Shown piece after piece: positions 1 through 5,882 of a stretch of DNA of 7,282 nucleotides. The DNA is taken from NCBI GenBank assembly GCA_937967775.1, contig CALCJH010000444.1, positions 1-7,282 on the forward strand. The letters run 5' to 3'. This DNA comes from an uncultured bacterium (GTDB lineage: Bacteria > Armatimonadota > UBA5829 > DSUL01). Position numbers and translations under genes: made by a program. The number at the start of each line of letters is the position of its first letter. The first letter of the stretch is position 1. The notes beneath the pieces are model-generated. The model was given only the letters and a program-made list of their open reading frames with translations. It did not search any database and was not told the origin of the DNA.

Positions 1-2
1 AG

Positions 3-83
3 CAAGACCGCAGCGTGTTCGTGAAACTAGGAGGAGCGCAAGATGCGACATCTACGTCCCGGCCGCGCCAGGAGGGTAACTGA
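3..83 (+). CDS. C-terminal tail of an upstream gene (partial, unidentified)
   Basis: An open frame enters from the left edge and ends at TGA 81-83, leaving 26 visible residues. It includes a short hydrophobic run (SVFVKLGG) followed by a polar Ser/Thr/Arg tail. The stop lies one base before the secretin ATG at 85 (TGA-G-ATG), the spacing expected for translationally coupled genes, which is the main reason to prefer this frame. A second frame, open from base 2 to TAA 77-79, gives a less protein-like Arg-rich peptide. In T4P clusters the gene before the secretin is often a PilM/N/O/P-type alignment protein, so that is the natural guess. The visible sequence is too short to identify a family. 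Confidence 0.45.
   Translation, partial: QDRSVFVKLGGAQDATSTSRPRQEGN
71..76 (+). promoter_or_regulatory. Shine-Dalgarno site for the secretin (GGAGGG)
   Basis: GGAGGG lies 8 bases before the ATG at 85, an ideal spacing. It falls inside the last codons of the upstream frame, consistent with translational coupling. A second good site, AGGAGG at 29-34, sits 8 bases before an in-frame ATG at 43. That start would add 14 mostly basic residues before the signal peptide, so 85 is preferred. Confidence 0.7.
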
Positions 84-84
84 G

Positions 85-2421
85 ATGAAAACCCGGACCG
101 CCCTCTGGCCGATCATCATCGGACTGGCGCTGGCCGCGTCGGCCGTGCAGGCAGCCAGTGTCACCGCGGTGCGCGTGAACGACCTCGCCGACAGGGTCGA
201 GATCCGCGTGTCGGTGGATGGCCCGGCTCAGGCCTGGGTGAATCAGTCCGCGGCGGGCCAGTGGATCGCGCTGGACATCCGCGGCGAGTATCAGTGCAAA
301 CCAGTTCGCCAGGCTGTCCGCAGCGCCAGTGTGAAAGCCATCCGGGCCGGCTGGTTCCAGAACAAGCCGCCTATCACCCGGGTGGCGGTGACGACGGCAG
401 CGAAGGTGCCCTACGACTTCGCCCGCTCCGAGCAGGGGACGCTCGTCCTGACCGTCTGGAAGAGCGCAGCCGCGCAGCAGGCGGCGAAGGCCGCGGCGGT
501 CTCCCGCCCGACCGAGCAGGCCGCTGACGCAGCGACTCCGGCAACCTCTGCGGCCCCTCAGCGGGAGCCGGCAGCCGTGCCGGCGGGGAAACCCGCGCCT
601 GTATCTGTTGCCGTGAACCCCACGGGTCCGCCGCTGACAGCTCTTCCTGTTGCCAGCGTTCCTCCGCCCGCGCCGCGTCTGGACGTGAAGGAGGCTCCGC
701 GCGCGGCGACTGTGGCGGCTCCTCCGGCACAGCCTCCTGCGCCGAAGCGCGACCTGATGGCCTTCCGCCCTGCGCCGGTGGCCCGCACGCAGGAGCCGGT
801 GGTCCGCGTGGCGGCCGAGGCAGAGGTGCTGGAGCCCGGCAGTCCCGAGCCGCGCCCGGTCCGGACCGCCCGCGCTCCCGAGAGCGCGAACACGGCAACA
901 ATGCGCGGTGTGACTTCTCAGCCCATCAGCCTCAACATGGTGGCGACAGACATCAATGATGTCCTCAAAGCGTTGACCATGCAGGCGGAGGTCAATGTGG
1001 TGACGGCGACGGATGTGAAGGGGGAGGTGACAGTCTCGCTGCAGAATGTGGACTTCGAGAGCGCGCTCAACTCCATCACCCGCCTCTCCGGCTACCGCTG
1101 GATCCGCGAGGGAAGCACGTACTACGTGGGGTCCGACAAATCCATCAACAGCTTCCGCTCCGGAGCCGATGCCGCGACCGAGGTCATCACCCTGACCCGC
1201 GGCTCCGCGCAGGACATGCTTACGGTCCTCAAAGCCCAGTATCCGAACCTGGTGGCGTCTCTGCCCGCGCAGCAGGCGGACGGCAAGACGCTGATCCTGA
1301 GCGGGCCGAAGGAGGACGTGGAGGCCGCCCGCACGCTGGTGGCGATGGTGGACCAGTCCATCGCTCCTACGGAATCCCGGACGGAGGTTGAGGTCTACCG
1401 CATCAAGCACGCCACGGCCTCTAGCCTGGTGGCCACCCTGGAGCGGCTGGTGCCGACGCTTCGCGTCGCGACCGGCTCCGTGTCCACAGCGCTGGATTTC
1501 CTCCGGCCGACCGGAAAGGACGACCTGGTCTACCGCAAACCGCTCGAGAAGGAGGACAGCAAGGCCGGGAGCGGCGGCGGTGGAGGAAGTGAAGCGGCTG
1601 TCGGAGCGCCCGGCAAGGGCAAGGGCGGTGACGGTAAGGCCAGCGTGGACGATGCCTCACGAATGCTGGTGCTCTACGGAACGCGAAGCGACATCGAGCG
1701 CGGGCTGGAGATTCTGAGACGGGTGGACGTGGCGGCGCCGCAGGTGACCATCGAGGCGCGCCTGGTGGACATCGGCTCGAACAGCGCCCTGAAGCAGGGG
1801 TTCCTGTACGACCAGACCCAGAACGGGTTCACCATCGGCGCCAGCGGAACCGCGGCTGCCGGAACCACCACCACGCGCAGCTTCAGCGCCTTCCTGGACG
1901 CCACGCTGGAAGCCGAAATAAAAGAGGGCAAGGCGAGGCTGCTGGCCAGTCCCAAGATCTCCGTGGTGGAGGGCGACACAGCGACGATCTTCATCGGCGA
2001 CCAGATCACCTACATCGAAAGCATACAGGCCACCACAAGCGGAATCACGGTGACCACGAACAAAGTGAACGCGGGCATCGAACTCGGCGTCCTGCCGCTG
2101 GTCAACGTGGCGGACGGAACCATCGCGATGAAGATCCATCCGGAAGTCAGCACCCCCACGCTGGTCACCGACCGCAATACGGGCGTCACCCTGCCGCAGG
2201 TGGCCACCCGGTTCGCGGATACCTCCGTGCGCATCAAGGACGGGGACACGGTGATCATCGGAGGGCTTCTGAACGAGAACGAAACCAGCATCCTGACCCG
2301 GATTCCGTTCCTTTCGGACCTGCCCTTCCTGGGCAACCTGTTCAAGTATCGCGACAGGAAAACCGATCAGCGCGAGCTGGTAATCTTCATCACCTGCCGC
2401 ATCAGCCCGGAAGTGCCGTAG
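85..2421 (+). CDS. pilQ: Type IV pilus secretin, PilQ-type, with AMIN domain
   Basis: This outer-membrane ring protein forms the channel through which the pilus leaves the cell. From ATG 85 it is 778 aa. A signal peptide covers residues 1-23 (MKTRTALW, hydrophobic core, likely cleavage after VQA) with no lipobox. An AMIN domain, a peptidoglycan-binding module in known PilQ proteins, spans about 24-125. A Pro/Ala-rich linker follows to about 275. The N0/STN-like domain is about 279-349 (LNMVATDINDVLKAL) and the N1 secretin_N domain about 366-425. A second N-domain, about 434-546, is split by a Gly/Lys-rich insertion at about 485-515. The secretin barrel domain runs from about 553 (VTIEARLVDI) and includes LLASPKISVVEG and the family ending DTVIIGGLLNE...IPFLSDLPFLGNLFKYR. 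The closing segment reads IFITCRIS where IFITPRI is usual. The 85 start is chosen because it puts the signal peptide at the N-terminus, has an ideal Shine-Dalgarno site and follows the upstream stop directly. GspD is less likely given the AMIN domain and the pilT neighbours. Confidence 0.93.
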   Translation: MKTRTALWPIIIGLALAASAVQAASVTAVRVNDLADRVEIRVSVDGPAQAWVNQSAAGQWIALDIRGEYQCKPVRQAVRSASVKAIRAGWFQNKPPITRVAVTTAAKVPYDFARSEQGTLVLTVWKSAAAQQAAKAAAVSRPTEQAADAATPATSAAPQREPAAVPAGKPAPVSVAVNPTGPPLTALPVASVPPPAPRLDVKEAPRAATVAAPPAQPPAPKRDLMAFRPAPVARTQEPVVRVAAEAEVLEPGSPEPRPVRTARAPESANTATMRGVTSQPISLNMVATDINDVLKALTMQAEVNVVTATDVKGEVTVSLQNVDFESALNSITRLSGYRWIREGSTYYVGSDKSINSFRSGADAATEVITLTRGSAQDMLTVLKAQYPNLVASLPAQQADGKTLILSGPKEDVEAARTLVAMVDQSIAPTESRTEVEVYRIKHATASSLVATLERLVPTLRVATGSVSTALDFLRPTGKDDLVYRKPLEKEDSKAGSGGGGGSEAAVGAPGKGKGGDGKASVDDASRMLVLYGTRSDIERGLEILRRVDVAAPQVTIEARLVDIGSNSALKQGFLYDQTQNGFTIGASGTAAAGTTTTRSFSAFLDATLEAEIKEGKARLLASPKISVVEGDTATIFIGDQITYIESIQATTSGITVTTNKVNAGIELGVLPLVNVADGTIAMKIHPEVSTPTLVTDRNTGVTLPQVATRFADTSVRIKDGDTVIIGGLLNENETSILTRIPFLSDLPFLGNLFKYRDRKTDQRELVIFITCRISPEVP

Positions 2422-2438
2422 ACGGGGATGCCAGAGCT

Positions 2439-2487
2439 GCGATGCGGGTCTCCGGGGAGCAGCGGGGGAGCCGGGGGCCCGCATCGC
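2439..2487 (+). repeat. 10-bp perfect inverted repeat after the secretin gene
   Basis: GCGATGCGGG at 2439-2448 is perfectly complementary to CCCGCATCGC at 2478-2487, with a 29-base G-rich loop between. It begins 17 bases after the secretin stop. There is no T-run after the second arm (the sequence continues AACCCTTGAG), so it is not a canonical intrinsic terminator. It may be an RNA 3'-end stabiliser, a factor-dependent termination zone or a pause site. Confidence 0.5.
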
Positions 2488-2580
2488 GCCAACCCTTGAG
2501 ACCGGGGCAAGAGCCGCCACCCGAAAAACCGGCAATTTCACGGGGGAAAGCGGAACCACCGGGAATGCCGACGATATGAC

Positions 2581-2596
2581 TGCGGAGACTTCCGCA
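2581..2596 (+). repeat. Short perfect hairpin (6-bp stem, 4-base loop)
   Basis: TGCGGA (2581-2586), loop GACT and TCCGCA (2591-2596) form a compact stem. Four Ts follow only after a 6-base gap (2603-2606), which is weak for intrinsic termination. It lies in the 241-base secretin-pilB spacer (2422-2662). I found no gene and no convincing -35/-10 pair in that spacer. Confidence 0.4.
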
Positions 2597-2612
2597 CTGC
2601 ACTTTTCATAAA

Positions 2613-2629
2613 CGGCCCCGGAAGGGCCG
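2613..2629 (+). repeat. Hairpin upstream of pilB (6-bp stem, 5-base loop)
   Basis: CGGCCC (2613-2618) pairs with GGGCCG (2624-2629) around the loop CGGAA. It ends 33 bases before the pilB ATG and so lies in its leader. The pilB ribosome site is weak (GAAG at 2654-2657, or AGGGA at 2645-2649 about 13 bases away), so leader structure could matter for translation, but no function can be shown from the sequence. Confidence 0.4.
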
Positions 2630-2662
2630 CGCCAGACAAGACACAGGGACGTTGAAGAACCC

Positions 2663-4387
2663 ATGGAGCTCCGAGGCATCGGCGCGACATTCGTAAAGCA
2701 GGGACTGGTCACGGAAGAGCAGCTCCGCGAGGCTCAGGAGAAGCAGGCGCAGCTGGGCCCCAACCAGTCCCTGGGCGACGTCCTGGTGAGCATGGGTCTC
2801 ATCACCGAAAGGGACCGCGTCCGCTGCCTCAGCGAGCACTGGGGGGTCCGCTATGTGGAACTGGCGGACCAGCAGATCGAATCCGACACCGTCAAGCTCC
2901 TCTCCCAGTCCATCGCCCGCCGCTACAAGGTGATCCCCATCGCCCGCAACAACGGGAAGATCACGCTGGCGATGGCGAATCCGCTGGACATCTACGCCAT
3001 TGACGAGATCCGGGTCATCACCGGCTGCGAGATCGAGCCGGTCATGGCCGCCGAGGACGACGTCCTGGAGGCCATCAACAAGGCGTACCGGTCCGAGTCG
3101 GACGTCTCCGAGGTGGTGTCCAGCGTCATCAAGGACATTGACGAAGACCGCATAGACATCGAGAAGCGGTCCGAGAAGGAGGAGGAAGAGGTCTCCATCG
3201 AGCAGCTCCGCGAGCTCTCGGAGGAGGCGCCCATCATCAAGCTGGGCAACCTGATCATCTCCCGGGCCATCGCCGACGGCGCAAGCGACCTGCACATCGA
3301 GCCGCAGAAGAACGAGCTGCGTGTCCGCTTCCGCATAGACGGGATTATGCACGACGTCATGACCGTGCCCAAGAAGGCTCAAGCGTCGCTGATCTCGCGC
3401 TTCAAGATCATGGCCGACATGGACATCGCGGAGAAGCGGGCTCCGCAGGACGGACGCATCTCGGCGCGCATCAACGACCGCGACTTCGACTTCCGCGTCT
3501 CCACCCTCCCCAGCGTATACGGCGAGAAGATCGTCATGCGCGTGCTGGACAAGAGCAGCATCCACGTAGGACTGAACAAGCTGGGGTTCCTGCCCCAGAC
3601 GCTGGAGCTGTTCGAGTCCATCATCACCCGCGCCTACGGGATCATCCTGGTGACGGGTCCGACCGGATCGGGCAAGTCCACCAGCCTGTATTCCGCGCTG
3701 GCCAAGCTGAACACGGGCGAAAAGAACATCCTGACGCTGGAAGATCCGGTGGAGTATGAGCTGGAGGGGGTCACCCAGACGCAGGTAAACCCCAAGGCGG
3801 GCCTGACGTTTGCCTCCGGCCTGCGCACCATGTTGCGCCAGGACCCGGACATCATCATGGTGGGAGAGATCCGCGACCACGAGACGGCGCTCATTGCCAT
3901 GGAGGCGGCCCTGACAGGCCACCTAGTTCTCTCCACCCTCCACACCAACGACGCGCCGGGCGCCATCACCCGCCTGATTGACATGGGCATCGAGCCATTC
4001 CTGATCGCCTCGGCGGTGATCGGGGTTCTGGCGCAGAGGCTGCTGCGCACCATCTGCCCGAAGTGCAAGGAGTCCTACACCCCGCCTGCCGATGCCATCA
4101 AGCGCCTGGGGATGAAGCTGGACCCCAACTCCAAGATCACGTTTTACCGCGGACGCGGGTGCCCCAACTGCAAGAACTGCGGCTACAAAGGCCGGATCGG
4201 CATCTACGAACTAATGCCCATCACCGATCAGATACGCGACCTCATTCTGGCCCGGGCGTCGGCGTACGCAATCAAGGAAGCAGCCGTCGAGCAGGGCATG
4301 AAGACCCTGCGGGACGACGCGATGGAAAAGATCCTCCTCGGCCACACCACGCTGGAGGAATCCCTGAGGGTGATCTACACAGGCTGA
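2663..4387 (+). CDS. pilB: Type IV pilus extension ATPase PilB
   Basis: This cytoplasmic hexameric ATPase powers pilus assembly against the PilC platform. It is 574 aa, a typical length. The N-terminal MshEN/GspE_N-like domain (about 1-150) has two Leu-rich helical repeats (VTEEQLREA, LITERDRVR). A charged, Glu-rich linker lies at about 170-185. The catalytic core starts near residue 190 and includes DGASDLHIEP (205-214). Walker A is GPTGSGKST (332-340, K338). The Asp box is LEDPVEYE (from 359). Walker B is DPDIIMVGEIRD (394-405, E402). The His box is TGHLVLSTLHTN (418-429). A C-terminal zinc-binding subdomain has CPKC (465-468) and CPNC (500-503), followed by an extra Cys506 in NCGYKGRIG where NTGYKGR is more usual. 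ATG 2663 is chosen because the MshEN homology starts there, although its Shine-Dalgarno site is weak. GspE of type II secretion is similar, but the following pilT genes favour PilB. MshEN domains can bind c-di-GMP; whether this one does is unknown. Confidence 0.95.
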   Translation: MELRGIGATFVKQGLVTEEQLREAQEKQAQLGPNQSLGDVLVSMGLITERDRVRCLSEHWGVRYVELADQQIESDTVKLLSQSIARRYKVIPIARNNGKITLAMANPLDIYAIDEIRVITGCEIEPVMAAEDDVLEAINKAYRSESDVSEVVSSVIKDIDEDRIDIEKRSEKEEEEVSIEQLRELSEEAPIIKLGNLIISRAIADGASDLHIEPQKNELRVRFRIDGIMHDVMTVPKKAQASLISRFKIMADMDIAEKRAPQDGRISARINDRDFDFRVSTLPSVYGEKIVMRVLDKSSIHVGLNKLGFLPQTLELFESIITRAYGIILVTGPTGSGKSTSLYSALAKLNTGEKNILTLEDPVEYELEGVTQTQVNPKAGLTFASGLRTMLRQDPDIIMVGEIRDHETALIAMEAALTGHLVLSTLHTNDAPGAITRLIDMGIEPFLIASAVIGVLAQRLLRTICPKCKESYTPPADAIKRLGMKLDPNSKITFYRGRGCPNCKNCGYKGRIGIYELMPITDQIRDLILARASAYAIKEAAVEQGMKTLRDDAMEKILLGHTTLEESLRVIYTG

Positions 4388-4391
4388 GATC

Positions 4392-4415
4392 CCGCGCGCC
4401 GGCTGCGGCGTGCGG
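4392..4415 (+). repeat. Strong hairpin in the pilB-pilT1 junction
   Basis: Bases 4392-4401 pair with 4406-4415 around the 4-base loop GCTG. The stem is ten base pairs, nine Watson-Crick plus one G-U (4396-4411), and mostly GC. It starts 4 bases after the pilB stop. It is followed by CAGCAGGACG rather than Ts, so it is not a classical terminator. It could protect the 3' end of a processed pilB message or attenuate read-through into pilT1. The GTG at 4410 lies inside this stem, which argues against its use as the pilT1 start. Confidence 0.6.
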
Positions 4416-4439
4416 CAGCAGGACGGATACGACAGGACT

Positions 4440-5630
4440 ATGGGACAGCTCTACGCATTTAGAAGAGATGATGACGAACCCACCCCGCACGCTGCGGGAG
4501 GCGGACCGTTCAATTTGGATCCTCTGGGCAGCGACACGGACGACTACCGGGCCGCAGGGCGGGACACGGAGACCATCCATGTGGACGAGATTCTGCGGGA
4601 GGGAGTCGGCCGGGGCGCATCGGACGTGCATCTCACCGTCGGACTGCCTCCGTGCGTGCGCGTGGACGGACGCCTCTGCCGGATGGACTTTACTCCTCTG
4701 GAGCCGCATCAGATCCAGAGGATGATCTACGACATCCTGACGAAAGACCAGATCCTGTGGCTTGAGAAGAGCCGGGAGCTGGACTTCTCGTACGGTCTGT
4801 CCGGGGTGGGGCGCTTCCGCGTGAATGTGTACCGCCAGCGCGGATCGCTGGGGGCCGCCTTCCGCGTGGTGCCGAGCGACATCCCGACGATGGAGCAGCT
4901 CCGCCTGCCTCCCATCTGCAAGGAGCTGACCGGGCGTGGAAGCGGGCTCATCCTGGTGACCGGCCCCACAGGCGCCGGCAAGTCCACCACCATCGCCTCG
5001 ATGATCGACTACATCAACACGCACCGCCCGGTGCACATCGTCACCATCGAGGATCCCATCGAGTACCTGCACCGGCACAAGGTGGGGATGGTGAACCAGC
5101 GGGAGCTGAACGCGGACACCGACTCCTTCGAGAACGCCCTGCGAGCGGTGCTGCGCGAGGACCCAGACGTTATCCTGGTGGGCGAGATGCGCGACCTGGA
5201 GACCATCAGCGCAGCCCTGACGCTGGCTGAGACCGGGCATCTGGTCTTCGGAACGCTACACACGCGCAGCGCGGCGCAGACTATAGACCGCATCATTGAC
5301 GTTTTCCCCCCGCATCAGCAGGCGCAGATCCGGGTGCAGCTTGCTAACACGCTGGAGGCGGTCATCTCTCAGCTGCTCCTGCCGATGAACGGGGGGGGGC
5401 GCGTGGCCGCGCACGAGATTCTGGTGGCCACATCCGCAGTGCGGAACCTTATCCGCGAGGGGAAGAGCTACCAGATCGGCACCCTGCTGGAAACCAGCCA
5501 GGCCCAGGGCATGCAGCCGATGGACCGCGCACTGGTGGACCTCCATTTACAGGGGCTGGTGGGATTGGACGAGGCGCGGATGCGCGCCGTGGACCCGGAG
5601 AACTTCGACCGGTACCTGAGAGGGGGATGA
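4440..5630 (+). CDS. pilT: Type IV pilus retraction ATPase PilT (first of two)
   Basis: This cytoplasmic hexameric ATPase depolymerises the pilus to drive retraction and twitching. From ATG 4440 it is 396 aa, longer than the roughly 345 aa usual for PilT because of a polar, acidic N-terminal extension of about 45 residues (MGQLYAFRRDDDEP...). The PilT fold begins at HVDEIL (47 onward) with GASDVHLTVG. Walker A is GPTGAGKST (175-183, K181). The Asp box is TIEDPIEYLH (from 202). Walker B is DPDVILVGEMRD (241-252, E249). The His box has H267 and H274. AVRNLIRE (333-340) matches the PilT-specific AIRNLIRE motif that separates PilT from PilB and PilU. An in-frame GTG at 4410 gives ten more residues but has no ribosome site and lies in a hairpin. 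ATG 4440 is favoured because the next gene begins with the matching MGQ-x-[YF]-A-[FW]. AGGA at 4434-4437 is very close to the ATG, so initiation may be weak or coupled to pilB. A nine-G run lies inside the gene at 5391-5399. Confidence 0.93.
   Translation: MGQLYAFRRDDDEPTPHAAGGGPFNLDPLGSDTDDYRAAGRDTETIHVDEILREGVGRGASDVHLTVGLPPCVRVDGRLCRMDFTPLEPHQIQRMIYDILTKDQILWLEKSRELDFSYGLSGVGRFRVNVYRQRGSLGAAFRVVPSDIPTMEQLRLPPICKELTGRGSGLILVTGPTGAGKSTTIASMIDYINTHRPVHIVTIEDPIEYLHRHKVGMVNQRELNADTDSFENALRAVLREDPDVILVGEMRDLETISAALTLAETGHLVFGTLHTRSAAQTIDRIIDVFPPHQQAQIRVQLANTLEAVISQLLLPMNGGGRVAAHEILVATSAVRNLIREGKSYQIGTLLETSQAQGMQPMDRALVDLHLQGLVGLDEARMRAVDPENFDRYLRGG
5172..5212 (+). repeat. 41-base exact repeat, copy 1 (pilT1 Walker B region)
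   Basis: These 41 bases are identical to 6466-6506 in pilT2. They encode the Walker B motif and the following helix (ILVGEMRDLETISA). The flanking bases differ between copies (T versus C before, A versus G after). The identity reflects strong protein conservation between tandem paralogues and possibly gene conversion. Confidence 0.85.
5391..5399 (+). repeat. Poly-G tract (G9) inside pilT1
   Basis: Nine consecutive Gs encode Gly-Gly-Gly at residues 318-320 of PilT1 (PMNGGGRVA). The matching site in pilT2 encodes REGG without a homopolymer, and the two proteins have equal length across this point, so the frame is intact as given. Tracts of this kind are prone to slippage in cells and to sequencing error. 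Confidence 0.9.
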
Positions 5631-5652
5631 AGCTGAGATCAGCCTGACGGTC

Positions 5653-5686
5653 CTGCCGGGTCTGGGAGCCCGGCGGACCCGGGCAG
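5653..5686 (+). repeat. Alternative GC-rich stem-loops in the pilT1-pilT2 spacer
   Basis: Two overlapping structures share bases. One pairs GCCGGG (5655-5660) with CCCGGC (5669-5674) around an 8-base loop. The other pairs CTGCCGGGTC (5653-5662) with GACCCGGGCAG (5676-5686), ten pairs with one bulged G. They cannot form together. No T-run follows. Confidence 0.45.
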
Positions 5687-5698
5687 CCAGGGGCGGAA

Positions 5699-5708
5699 GG
5701 GGCGCCCC
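5699..5708 (+). repeat. 10-base palindrome GGGGCGCCCC
   Basis: A perfect 10-base palindrome lies 21 bases before the pilT2 ATG at 5730. It could be a weak protein-binding site or simply part of the GC-rich structured leader. Nothing else identifies it. Confidence 0.4.
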
Positions 5709-5729
5709 GGTCTGATGGGAGATCAACCG
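5708..5729 (+). promoter_or_regulatory. pilT2 ribosome site displayed in a hairpin loop
   Basis: GGGAGA at 5717-5722 sits 7 bases before the ATG at 5730, a good Shine-Dalgarno match. It supports 5730 rather than 5800 or 5851 as the original start. The flanks can pair: CGGT (5708-5711) with ACCG (5726-5729) and TGAT (5713-5716) with ATCA (5722-5725), with C5712 bulged. This leaves GGGAG exactly as the 5-base loop. The pairing is visible; any role in control is inference. Confidence 0.5.
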
Positions 5730-5882
5730 ATGGGACAAGCATTCGCCTGGGACGACAAACCAGAAAGCAGCATGAACAACCAGTTTCAGAAGCAGGACGA
5801 TGACATCCAGTTGTTCGGGCAGAGCCATACGGACGGGCATCAGGTCCCGCATGCGCTCCATCGAAGGGGTCCACATAGATGA
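5730..5882 (+). pseudogene. 5' end of pilT2, shifted out of frame from the main body
   Basis: ATG 5730 follows a good ribosome site and encodes MGQAFAWDD, matching the PilT1 start MGQLYAF. A polar Gln/Asp-rich stretch follows up to GQSHTDGHQV (ending at base 5846). This frame then runs into TGA at 5880-5882, inside what should be the PilT body, giving a 50-residue peptide. Skipping one base of the CCC run at 5846-5848 joins it to the main PilT frame at CGC 5848. The joined protein would be 397 aa against 396 for PilT1. SDTDDYRAAG... of PilT1 (from residue 31) and the repaired SHTDGHQVRM... then align without gaps to the stop. This looks like the true N-terminus of pilT2, separated by a one-base insertion or a sequencing error. 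A separate short leader ORF is less likely. Confidence 0.7.

Noticed and set aside
43..84. ATG 43 as the secretin start
   Set aside because: It has a good ribosome site but adds 14 basic residues before the signal peptide and overlaps the upstream frame; ATG 85 fits better. It cannot be fully excluded.
2490..2580. Sigma-70 promoter using TTGAGA (2496-2501) or TATGAC (2575-2580)
   Set aside because: Neither has a partner hexamer at an acceptable spacing.
2439..2606. Intrinsic terminator after the secretin
   Set aside because: None of the stems is directly followed by a T-run; the only TTTT (2603-2606) is 6 bases away from a 6-bp stem.
2606..3922. 438-codon open frame on the minus strand opposite pilB, and similar long minus-strand frames at 52-1410, 4272-5240 and 5449-6957
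   Set aside because: They are opposite confidently identified genes, have no recognisable domains, and their Arg/Gly/Val/Asp-rich composition is that of reverse-complemented GC-rich coding sequence.
4410..4439. GTG 4410 as the pilT1 start
   Set aside because: No ribosome site precedes it, it lies within a strong hairpin, and the paralogue begins at the equivalent of ATG 4440.
5840..5882. Programmed +1 frameshift in pilT2
   Set aside because: The CCC run is not positioned as an in-frame CCC codon followed by a slow or stop codon, and no stimulatory element is obvious; a simple indel explains the data better.
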